Below the pieces are notes generated by a model, which was given only the letters and a program-made list of their open reading frames with translations, had not been told where the DNA came from and did no database searches. A DNA stretch of 35,665 bases from Psychromonas sp. MB-3u-54 (GTDB taxonomy: Bacteria; Pseudomonadota; Gammaproteobacteria; Enterobacterales; Psychromonadaceae): NCBI RefSeq assembly GCF_002836415.1, contig NZ_PJBP01000108.1, positions 1-35,665 of the forward strand. Direction: 5' to 3'. Both the position numbers and the translations under genes were made by a program. This document shows positions 23,919 through 33,281 of the stretch, in pieces. The first letter of the stretch is position 1. Each line of letters opens with the position of its first letter.

Positions 23919-25286
23919 TCATGTCCCTTTATTTACCTTCGCTCTAAAATCTGATTTATTAATGTTATATTTTTTTAATTTACGATATAACGTTTTTCTG
24001 GGCAGGTTTAGCTGTTCAGAAGAAGCATTAATATTACCTTCTGATTTTGCTAATGCTTCCGATAACAGCGCTTTTTCATAACCTTCCATTTGCAGATCAA
24101 AATCAAAACCTTCATCCGAATTTGTTGAAACCGTGTTCTGCAAATTAAAGCCTTGTCCGTCGATACCTAATACAAATCTATCGGCAACATTTCTTAATTC
24201 ACGGGCATTACCGGGCCAGTCATGCATATTAAGAGCAAGTAATTGTGCACATAAAAGAATGGGTGATTGAGTTTGAAATTTTTGGCAGGATTTTTTGACA
24301 AAGTGACAAAACAGAGGATGCACATCTTCAATCCGATTATTCAATTTGGGTATATTGATACTGGCAACATTTAAACGATAAAACAAATCTTTCCTAAAAA
24401 GCCCTTGATCACTTAACGCTTCTAGATTTGCTTTACTCGCAGCAATAACAACAATATTAACGGGAATAAGTTTATTGCCGCCGACACGCTCAACCACCCT
24501 TTCCTGCAATACGCGTAACAGTTTTATTTGCACTGAGATAGGCATACTCTCAACCTCATCTAGAAAAAGTGTTCCGTTATTTGCGAGCTCTATTTTACCA
24601 ATGCGTTTCTTACTTGCATTAGTAAATGAACCTAATTCGTGGCCAAATAATTCACTTTCAATAATACTCTCAGTCATACCTCCACAGTTAATGGCAACAA
24701 AAGCCTGATCTCTTCTCTGGCTAAATTGATGCAAGGCATTAGCAACCACTTCTTTGCCTGTGCCCGTATCACCATTAATAATCGTATCAACCCCAGTTTT
24801 TGCCAACAGCAGTATTTGTTGCCTTATCTGCTCTATACTTTTTGATTCTCCAATGACAAGTTCTTCTATGGTAGGAGATTTATTATTATCCAAAGAGCAG
24901 CCAGGTATTTCTAATTTAAGAGAAGCAAAGGCTTCATTTAATTTTATAATTAAATCCGACGGCACCATGGGTTTTTCTAAAAAATCATAGGCGCCATTCT
25001 TTATTGCTTGAGTAGCCATCGGAATATCACCATGCCCACTCATTAATAAAACCGGCAAACCAACTACGCGTTTTTTCACCGCATCGAGCAGTGTTAAACC
25101 ATCAATATGAGGCATTTTAACATCGCATAGAACAATGCAATAACAATCAGGCCGTAAGGATCTTAAAGCCACTTTAGGATCCGTAAACGGCAACACTTCA
25201 AAGCCTTCTAACTCAAGCATTTCCATTAAGGCTTCAATTACATCTATTTCATCGTCGATCAAGACAACTGTTTTAGTATTATGCAT
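23919..25286 (-). CDS. Sigma-54-dependent response regulator (DctD/PgtA-like)
   Basis: 455 residues in three domains. Receiver (1-120): acidic pair DD at 11-12, phosphoacceptor Asp55 in LCDVKMP, and EKP. AAA+ domain (about 140-375): Walker A NGDTGTGKE (171-179), Walker B LFLDEVES, arginine-finger region FRKDLFYRLN. Fis-type helix-turn-helix C-terminus (GNINASSEQLNLPRKTLYRKL). The sigma-54 contact loop, normally GAFTGA, reads GSFTNA (219-224). It overlaps the sensor gene by 8 bp and lies just upstream of the phnD sigma-54 promoter, so it very likely activates the transporter operon. Confidence 0.9.
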   Translation of the reverse strand: MHNTKTVVLIDDEIDVIEALMEMLELEGFEVLPFTDPKVALRSLRPDCYCIVLCDVKMPHIDGLTLLDAVKKRVVGLPVLLMSGHGDIPMATQAIKNGAYDFLEKPMVPSDLIIKLNEAFASLKLEIPGCSLDNNKSPTIEELVIGESKSIEQIRQQILLLAKTGVDTIINGDTGTGKEVVANALHQFSQRRDQAFVAINCGGMTESIIESELFGHELGSFTNASKKRIGKIELANNGTLFLDEVESMPISVQIKLLRVLQERVVERVGGNKLIPVNIVVIAASKANLEALSDQGLFRKDLFYRLNVASINIPKLNNRIEDVHPLFCHFVKKSCQKFQTQSPILLCAQLLALNMHDWPGNARELRNVADRFVLGIDGQGFNLQNTVSTNSDEGFDFDLQMEGYEKALLSEALAKSEGNINASSEQLNLPRKTLYRKLKKYNINKSDFRAKVNKGT

Positions 25287-27153
25287 TTTTAGAATAATCT
25301 CTCTTGATTTTTTTTAATTCAATGGTAAAAGTCGCGCCTTTTCCTAACTCTGACTGTACTGACAAGTTCCCATTAAAATCTTTAATAATATTAAAAGTAA
25401 TCGACAGGCCTAAACCGAGTCCCTTCCCGACCATCTTTTTACTAAAGAAAGGGTCAAAAATATGAACTAAATCGTCACTTAAAATACCTTCACCGTTATC
25501 TTTCACCTTTATAAAAATAGTGTCGTCATTTTCTGTCAGAGAAATATGAATATTAGCTTCATTTACTCCTACCACTGCATCTAAAGCATTCGCAATAATA
25601 TTAACCATGACCTGTTCAAGACGGATTGCATTTGCCCAAACAAAATAGTTATTAACGTTAATATAAGTAATAGTACATTTGCCATTATCAATACGGCTTG
25701 ATAACAATTCAAGTGCTTCTGTGATCACGCTATTAGCACTGACTTTTTCAAGTTTGCCATCTGATTTACGTGCAAATGATTTCAAATGCTGGGTTATTAC
25801 CGAGGTTTTAGCGAGTAGTTTTTCTATCTTGCATAAGTTATTTTTTACCTTGTCCAGCTGCTTTCTTTCCAACCAAATTGAGGCACTATGCAAGTGGCTA
25901 TGTACAGCCGTTAATGGTTGGTTTATTTCATGTGTTATACCCACACTGAGTTCCCCCAAAGCAGCCAACTTTCCTGATTGCACTAATTCATTTTGTAACG
26001 ATATTAGTTGTTTATTGGTTTGCTCCAATTTGTGGGAGTTTTCTTGAAACAAAAGAACGTCCTTGGCCATTTCAGCGATCTCATCATGGCCTTTGATATT
26101 AATTAGCGTGTTAAGTTTTCCCGAAGAAATTAAACGCATGCTTGATTGCAAATCGCGAATGCGTTGCAAAATATTATTTTTAACATAAAACCAGGAAAAA
26201 AATATCGCGGCGCAAAGGCTAAAAAATGAAATTAAAAGTGCTAACGCCATATTCGTCGTTAACCTTTTTTTTGTTAGATCAATTTCATCATCAACCTGTT
26301 TGTTCACTCGTTGAGCATAACTTTCCACTTGCACTGCAAGTTGATGTATCTGCAATCGGCTATTCTCCCAGAGAAATTTCTGTTGATAGCTTAAATCAAT
26401 CTCCTGATTCTTTAGTTCAAACAGCTTGCCCTTTCTGGACATCATATTCTTGATTAACAAAAGGCGTTTTTTTAGTTCTCCATAATGGCCCTCTAACTGC
26501 CCTCTTTGCCAATATACCCACCAATCATTACCCACATTTTCTAATCGTAAAATAGTGTTATCAAGCTCATTATATGTAAGGTCGTTATAGAGTTTTTCAG
26601 CCAGACCAAATTGATAATGAAGTAATCTTCTCAGCTTACTGTGATCAATACGTAACCTTTGCTCTGCTGTTAACATCGAAAACCATTGATCCGTCTCACT
26701 CAAATAAGGGAATAAACCACCTAAAAGATCTCTGAACTCTGCGTTTAATACCTGTATTTTTACTTCATTGGCATAAAGCAGGCTTAGATTGTAATTAATC
26801 TGACTGATGAGGTTTTTGAAATAATGATTATAATCCGGAAAATTACTCATTAATTCACTCATAGTGACAAGAGAATATTCAATTTCATTGATCGCTTGGT
26901 CACGCTCTTGATCAGATTCAGCAGAAAGAATAATAAATGAAGTTGCAATAATGACGCGAGCAAGATCATTAAGCCGGGCGGCTTCCTCTAAAGAAACCAT
27001 ATCTTTCTGTTGGATTTTTGTCAGTCGGCTTAACGTTTCATTAAACGTTGAGTATGAAACGCTGGAGACTAAAATAGTCGAAAGAGCAAGTACGCTGAAC
27101 GCAAAAAAAAGCCTAAATCCAATACCAGAATATTTTGTTTTTACTAGCAACAT
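25279..27153 (-). CDS. Sensor histidine kinase (DctB/PgtB-like) with long helical periplasmic domain
   Basis: 624 residues: membrane segment about 10-32, a roughly 270-residue periplasmic region that looks all-helical, second membrane segment about 302-324, HAMP (325-375), coiled coil, HisKA with His408 in GITHEINQP, and HATPase_c (N-box NIIANALDAV, DNGEG, FSKKMVGKGLGLGLS). The periplasmic part lacks the PAS-like Cys/Trp pattern of DctB and is closer in style to TorS, which senses through a binding-protein partner. The adjacent PhnD-like protein is a natural candidate partner; this is inference. It is first gene of the sensor-regulator pair. Confidence 0.88.
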   Translation of the reverse strand: MLLVKTKYSGIGFRLFFAFSVLALSTILVSSVSYSTFNETLSRLTKIQQKDMVSLEEAARLNDLARVIIATSFIILSAESDQERDQAINEIEYSLVTMSELMSNFPDYNHYFKNLISQINYNLSLLYANEVKIQVLNAEFRDLLGGLFPYLSETDQWFSMLTAEQRLRIDHSKLRRLLHYQFGLAEKLYNDLTYNELDNTILRLENVGNDWWVYWQRGQLEGHYGELKKRLLLIKNMMSRKGKLFELKNQEIDLSYQQKFLWENSRLQIHQLAVQVESYAQRVNKQVDDEIDLTKKRLTTNMALALLISFFSLCAAIFFSWFYVKNNILQRIRDLQSSMRLISSGKLNTLINIKGHDEIAEMAKDVLLFQENSHKLEQTNKQLISLQNELVQSGKLAALGELSVGITHEINQPLTAVHSHLHSASIWLERKQLDKVKNNLCKIEKLLAKTSVITQHLKSFARKSDGKLEKVSANSVITEALELLSSRIDNGKCTITYINVNNYFVWANAIRLEQVMVNIIANALDAVVGVNEANIHISLTENDDTIFIKVKDNGEGILSDDLVHIFDPFFSKKMVGKGLGLGLSITFNIIKDFNGNLSVQSELGKGATFTIELKKIKRDYSKNA

Positions 27154-27805
27154 AGCGTCTCTATAATGGCTTTATTAACATCGTTTATTTTTTTGGGCAT
27201 TGATCATTACCTGTTTAATTACATATACAATTTGTAATATTTATCCTTGCCGCAGTATGTCAACAAGGTCAGTACAGTACATTGCATTCATGTGCACCTG
27301 AATACCGATGGTGAATTTGCTCTTAAAGCTTTCATCCTAGGGGAGTCCGACCAGAAGCGGCTGGTGAAATGATGAAATAAAAATAGCGAATAAAGACTGG
27401 TAATGAGGAATAGTGATTCATTCATTCTAGTGAGTTTATACATGCTCCCGCAGTGACTTACTCTAGGGCAACGATCTATTTTTAAAGCCCTTAGCCTTTA
27501 AATGAGAGGACATTGATGTTCACTATGTTAAAACCTTGGCTATTTACGTTGCGGCTTAGAAAAACTTAGGTGCAATAGAAGAGGACCGCCCATTAACAAC
27601 GAGCTTACACCCTATTAACAAATGTCAAACATTGGCGCGGAGAAAGTATGCTTTCGAGCACATTAATGTTCGTAATATTATAATTCTGCACAGTATTCTC
27701 AACTTAACAACCACTAAACTAATTGTGCGATAATCTGTAGATGAAAAATTCTAGTATCTATGCAGGTTATCATTACCTTACTCAGCTCTTTGGCAGTATC
27801 CGTTT

Positions 27806-27970
27806 TCTACACTTAGCTTTCGAGAATTCCAAGCATTGTTTGCATTACAAAGGATGGTGGTCAGTGTGGAAATGATCCATCAGTGGTGTAAAAAGCACGG
27901 TTTAAGTTATTATTGAGGAACTCGGTGATACCTGGTATCAGTATCTGGTGTTCATTAAGATTAAGGGTAA
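27806..27970 (+). pseudogene. Remnant of an IS6-family transposase
   Basis: In one frame 27815-27916 reads LSFREFQALFALQR, VEMIHQWCKKHGLSYY and a stop, matching the LSFRDVEELLAxRG ... SYETIRxWCxKFG helix-turn-helix region of IS6 transposases. After a frameshift it continues LGDTWYQYLVFIKIKG, the GDxWHxDEVFVKING segment around the first DDE Asp, which is altered here. The rest of the catalytic domain and the element ends are gone. Confidence 0.72.
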
Positions 27971-28059
27971 TAATTTTTTTATATCCGAAAAGAACAATCT
28001 CCTCATGCCTTACTCAGAACATTTTTATATTGGGCAGGTTTAATATTGAAATGCATAAC

Positions 28060-28149
28060 TTAAGCCGCCATAGCCGCCTGGTATTGGGCTGGCGTTTTAT
28101 AGCTTAGCTTTTTTTATAGGCGCGCATTAAGCTTTGCTATTACATCTTG
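28060..28149 (-). pseudogene. C-terminal remnant of a transposase (IS30-like)
   Basis: The - strand in one frame reads QDVIAKLNARL, a stop, KKLSYKTPAQYQ and AAMAA before TAA. IS30-family transposases end with LNxRPRKxLxYKTP followed by a short variable tail, so this is a broken terminal piece; an IS3-type origin cannot be excluded. Confidence 0.6.
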
Positions 28150-28293
28150 GACTTGTAATTTTGAACAGCTTCAGCTGCTCATGAAGTGGTTATAACAAAC
28201 GCATCAAATCAAGCGTCATCACTAAAACAGCATTTTATGTCTGCTAAGCATTTATTTAAACCTGCTTAAATAACCAGAAAATGAGTTTAGTGC

Positions 28294-29253
28294 CTATGAA
28301 GATAGATTGGCTGGGAAGGCCTGTTGGGTAATGTGGATCACTTTACGCCCTCCTTCTAACTGTTTGAGCAGTAGTTCAGCAGAGGTTTGACCTACGGCGT
28401 AATAACCGGGATCGATACTGAATGTATTAGGAAAAATGAAAGCTAATAAATCTGTTGCTCCCACGCCCGAGACCAGTATTTCGCTGCGGCCAAGTTCCTG
28501 AAGACGTTTAGCAACCCCCATCGCTAAGGTATCACTGGCACAAACAATTGCCTCTGTTTCAGGCATCAGCACCAAATCAGTGAGTTCATAAGCACTGTGA
28601 TAACTCAATAACCCGGTTTGATAGTGAGGTTTTATATTGGCAGACTGACAATAATCCAAATAAGCATTAAGACGCATTAAGCCTGTGGTTTTATCCTTAA
28701 TATCGACACCGACAAAACTAATATGCTGCTTTCCCTGTGCGTGCATATAGTTCATTGCCTGTTCAATAATACCAACATTATCATAACCAACGGATGAAAC
28801 ATGCTTACTGTCAACGGCAATAACCACGGCTTTATGCCCTAACTTTTCAACGCTTGATAAATCACAATCGGTAAAACCAAATAGAATAACACCATCAACA
28901 TTCCTTTTTTGCAAAACGGCTAAATGCTCATTCGTTTTTGCTGCACTAAATTGCCCTTCCATAATCAGCGCATCGTAACCCGCTGCATAGATCACTGCCA
29001 GAATAGCACTCACTACTTTATTTTCAGATGCGGAATCCAAACGAGATACAATAATACCGATAACTTTGGTACGTCCGCCCCCCAGAGTTTGGGCCGATTT
29101 CGATGGCACAAAACCGGATTCCTGAATAAGTCGCTGCACCTTTTCCCGAGTACTGGCCTTTACTTTAGGGTCGTTAGTTAAAACGCGGGAAACGGTTGAT
29201 TTTCCAACCCCGGCTAACTTGGCAATATCAAGAATAGTTAATTTTTTTGTCAT
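28294..29253 (-). CDS. treR: LacI-family repressor, TreR-like
   Basis: 319 residues (E. coli TreR 315). N-terminal LacI helix-turn-helix LTILDIAKLAGVGKSTVSRV, then a periplasmic-binding-like effector domain. Segments shared with E. coli TreR are GVGKSTVSRVL, IIVSRLDSASEN, EHLAVLQKRNVDGVILFGFT, CASDTLAMG and DPGYYAVGQTSAELL. TreR represses trehalose PTS uptake and trehalose-6-phosphate hydrolase genes. No treB or treC lies within the window on either side; the left flank is transposon debris. Function as a trehalose-6-phosphate-responsive repressor is by homology. Confidence 0.82.
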   Translation of the reverse strand: MTKKLTILDIAKLAGVGKSTVSRVLTNDPKVKASTREKVQRLIQESGFVPSKSAQTLGGGRTKVIGIIVSRLDSASENKVVSAILAVIYAAGYDALIMEGQFSAAKTNEHLAVLQKRNVDGVILFGFTDCDLSSVEKLGHKAVVIAVDSKHVSSVGYDNVGIIEQAMNYMHAQGKQHISFVGVDIKDKTTGLMRLNAYLDYCQSANIKPHYQTGLLSYHSAYELTDLVLMPETEAIVCASDTLAMGVAKRLQELGRSEILVSGVGATDLLAFIFPNTFSIDPGYYAVGQTSAELLLKQLEGGRKVIHITQQAFPANLSS

Positions 29254-29309
29254 AAGTTTGGGGCCCGCTTATCTTTCGTGGTTAATTTTTGTTCGAGATA
29301 AAAGCGTTT

Positions 29310-29560
29310 TAATCGCGACGTGAGGTGTGCAACCTAGTCATTCTAAGTAAATACCTCACAACAAAGAGTAAAATTCTTTTAGCCGAACCCTTCGGGCAGC
29401 CTTTGTAGCCCCTTTCTACTGCGTTATCGCTTATTTATGTAGAGTAACTACACTGCATAAGCTTTGCCTTGTATAAAGAATCTACAAACTGCTGCAAAAA
29501 AATCTCGAAAGATAAACAGGCCCTACTCGAGTTGAAAAAGGCTTGTTTATTATCGCTGTA
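29310..29560. repeat. Hairpin-rich intergenic repeat between treR and purA
   Basis: No gene. A chain of inverted repeats: GTGAGGT/ACCTCAC (about 29321-29358), CCCTTCGGG (about 29388), GTAG..CTAC (about 29440-29452), TTGTA/TACAA (about 29468-29487) and GATAAACAGG/CTTGTTTATTATC (about 29511-29556). Layout and AT-rich style resemble the other intergenic elements in this window. The CCCTTCGGG and CTACTGCGTTATCGCTTATTTATG stretch has the look of a dispersed marine-gammaproteobacterial repeat; that is recollection, not a search. Confidence 0.45.
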
Positions 29561-29601
29561 ATAGCAGGAATTTCAATAAATTTCAGACGGCCAATAGATC
29601 A

Positions 29602-29640
29602 AAAAAGCCCTTATTACTTTACAAGTATAAGGGCTTTTTA
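29602..29640 (-). terminator. purA terminator
   Basis: Stem GCCCTTAT/ATAAGGGC with flanking A and T tracts; potentially bidirectional. It sits 20 bp past the purA stop. Confidence 0.88.
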
Positions 29641-29659
29641 TTAAGATCTGAACATTTAC

Positions 29660-30988
<1,329 letters not shown>

Positions 30989-31090
30989 CTAGCGAATTAA
31001 ACGCAGATTTTAGCAAACATTAAACCTGCATTTCAAGCACGATGTTAAGATCTTTACGAACTAATCTATATACGGCTTTATTGAAGACAC

Positions 31091-31118
31091 AAAAAAGGGC
31101 GGTAAACCGCCCTTTTTC
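31091..31118 (-). terminator. Terminator after hflC
   Basis: Stem GGGCGGT/ACCGCCC with a two-base loop, flanked by AAAAAA and TTTTT; it ends the hflX/hflKC unit before purA. Confidence 0.88.
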
Positions 31119-31135
31119 AATAATAAAAATTAAAA

Positions 31136-32002
31136 TTAATCTTTATTGTTCATATACTTAAAGAAGTCAGAGTCAGGGCTTAATACCATGACGTCATCTT
31201 TCCCGGTAAAACTTTTTTCATACGCTTTCATACTGCGTAAAAAAGAGAAAAACTCAGCATCCTGTGAATAAGAGTCGCCATATATCTGTGAAGACTCTGC
31301 ATCACCCACACCGCGAATCTGCAAAGATTCTTTATTGGCTTGAGCGAGCATGATAGATACTTTCCGGTCAATATTAGCGCGAATCACTTCTGATTGCTCT
31401 TGACCTTTAGAACGATGTTCTTTTGCCACCGCTGTTCGCTCAGCACGCATCCGCTTGTAAACACTGTTGCTGACTTCTTCAGGTAAATTGATTCGTTTAA
31501 TACGAACATCAACTACCTTAATACCTAATTCACTTGAACGAGCCATACGTTTCAGTGCTGTTTCCATCACTTGACCGCGTTTACCCGAGACAATATCCTT
31601 AATAGTATGCGAACCTATCTCACTGCGTAATCCATTATTGATTTTACGTTTAAGTAAAGCTTCAGCCTGCATTTTATTGCCGCCTGTTGCCAGAAAATAA
31701 ACCGCTAAATCATCAATCTGCCATTTCACATAAGAGTCGATGATTAAATCTTTTTTCTCAGAAGTCACAAAGCGATCCGCTTTATCATCCAAGGTTTGAA
31801 TACGCGTGTCCATGCTGCGCACGGAATCAATAAAAGGAATTTTAAAGTGTAAGCCAGGCGGATAAGCAACGGGCTCTCCCGCTGAGTCACGTTTAACTTT
31901 ACTAAACTGCATTACTATGCCGTGCTGCCCTTCCGTGATAACAAATGCACTGCTGAAAAGCATCGCAATAATCAGTGCTGGAAGTATTAATAATTTATTC
32001 AT
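31136..32002 (-). CDS. hflC: HflC, FtsH-associated SPFH protein
   Basis: Inner-membrane SPFH/prohibitin protein that forms with HflK a periplasmic cage modulating the FtsH protease. 288 residues; N-terminal membrane anchor about 5-22 (LPALIIAMLFSSAFVI), SPFH domain from EGQHGIVMQFSKV, and a long charged helix (RMRAERTAVAKEHRSKGQEQ). Its ATG overlaps the hflK stop. Confidence 0.94.
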   Translation of the reverse strand: MNKLLILPALIIAMLFSSAFVITEGQHGIVMQFSKVKRDSAGEPVAYPPGLHFKIPFIDSVRSMDTRIQTLDDKADRFVTSEKKDLIIDSYVKWQIDDLAVYFLATGGNKMQAEALLKRKINNGLRSEIGSHTIKDIVSGKRGQVMETALKRMARSSELGIKVVDVRIKRINLPEEVSNSVYKRMRAERTAVAKEHRSKGQEQSEVIRANIDRKVSIMLAQANKESLQIRGVGDAESSQIYGDSYSQDAEFFSFLRSMKAYEKSFTGKDDVMVLSPDSDFFKYMNNKD

Positions 32003-33174
32003 TAGTAGTCTCTCCCGGAGCTTCTGTTACTACTGCGACTCAGCGGAATATTTCCGCCCGCTCGTTCATCTTGATCGGCTTTTTCATCGGCACGTGAACG
32101 TGTTTCGATTTCTGAAACGCCATTCTCAACGCCTGCTTTAGCGGTGCTGTCACCCATCAATTTATCCAATGGAAGAAAAGTTAAATTACCACCAGCATTA
32201 TTATCAATAAGCACTTTAGAAGTGTTATTTAATACCGATTCCATCGTTTCCAGATAGAGACGTTGACGCGTCACTTCAGGGTTAGCCTGATATTGAGGTA
32301 ATAATTGATTAAAGCGGGCCACTTCACCCTCAGCTTTTAAAATCAGACCTTCTTTATAGGCTAATGCCTGCTGTTCAATACGTTTCACCTGACCACGAGC
32401 AATGGGTGCTTTTTCACGTTCATAAGCTTCAGCTTCACGTATAAAACGCTGTTCATCTTCCTGTGCCGCAATAGCATCATCAAAAGCATCTTTCACTTCT
32501 TCAGGCGGACGGGTTTGTTGTAAGTTAACATCCACAATGTCGATACCTAAATTGTACGATGCGGTGATCTCGTCGATCATTACCCATGTTTCTTGGCGCA
32601 CCACTTCACGCCCTGTTGTTAACACATCATCCATAGTCGAATGACCAACAACAAAACGCAGTGAACTGTCTAATGCCTGCAATAAACTGTTATCCGCATT
32701 AGTAACACTAAACAAGTATTTTTCCGGCGCAACAATACGGTACTGTACTTCCATGCCGACCTTAACAATATTTTCATCTTCAGTCAGCATGAAACCGGTT
32801 GTTGGCATAGTTCGAAATGCTTCAACGTTAATCGGAATAATTTGATCAACAAACTTTGGATTCCAATGCAAACCCGCTTCAACTTGAGAATGATAAGCAC
32901 CAAAACGTAATACGACACCACGATCAGATTCTTTAATCGTATACCAACCACTGACAAACCAAACAATAGCAATTAGTCCAAACACGGCAATAATGGCAAT
33001 ATTACCGCCATTCTTATTACCACTGTCGTCTGAAGAAGGCTTTTTACCAAACAAACCACTGAATAATTTTGATAATTTCTGGAAAATAACATCAAGATCA
33101 GGCGGTCCCTGATCTTTCTTTTTATCATTGTTTTTCCACGGGTCTTTATCTTTTCCCGGTTCGTTCCAAGCCAT
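32002..33174 (-). CDS. hflK: HflK, FtsH-associated SPFH protein
   Basis: Partner of HflC in the FtsH-HflKC complex. 390 residues with a Gly/Pro/charged cytoplasmic N-terminus (MAWNEPGKDKDPW), a membrane segment about 56-76 (NIAIIAVFGLIAIVWFVSGW), the SPFH domain (ESDRGVVLRFGAYHSQVEAG), and a helical C-terminal part ending in a charged tail. It overlaps hflC by 1 bp and lies 107 bp downstream of hflX. Confidence 0.94.
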   Translation of the reverse strand: MAWNEPGKDKDPWKNNDKKKDQGPPDLDVIFQKLSKLFSGLFGKKPSSDDSGNKNGGNIAIIAVFGLIAIVWFVSGWYTIKESDRGVVLRFGAYHSQVEAGLHWNPKFVDQIIPINVEAFRTMPTTGFMLTEDENIVKVGMEVQYRIVAPEKYLFSVTNADNSLLQALDSSLRFVVGHSTMDDVLTTGREVVRQETWVMIDEITASYNLGIDIVDVNLQQTRPPEEVKDAFDDAIAAQEDEQRFIREAEAYEREKAPIARGQVKRIEQQALAYKEGLILKAEGEVARFNQLLPQYQANPEVTRQRLYLETMESVLNNTSKVLIDNNAGGNLTFLPLDKLMGDSTAKAGVENGVSEIETRSRADEKADQDERAGGNIPLSRSSNRSSGRDY

Positions 33175-33281
33175 ATATAGCTCCCGATTTAATAATACAA
33201 AAAAGTGTTAAGCAATGTAGCAATGTTCACTCTAATAATAAAGAAAACATGACATAATATGCGGTGAGTTGATCAAAAAAG

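Larger units (their letters stand above)
27154..28293. other. Insertion-sequence graveyard between the sensor kinase and treR
   Basis: 1.1 kb without an intact gene. It contains a decayed IS6-family transposase piece and an IS30-like C-terminal piece (listed separately). Two unrecognised + strand fragments also occur: about 27240-27372 (reading YVNKVSTVH, then GESDQKRLVK before a stop) and about 27513-27690 (reading HYVKTLAIYVAA, a stop, then KNLGAIEEDRPL). A stretch near 28157-28190 resembles part of the element downstream of fis. Confidence 0.55.

Noticed and set aside
27913-28107. 64-codon + strand frame
   Set aside because: It lies across the IS6-like and IS30-like remnants and combines pieces of both in wrong frames.
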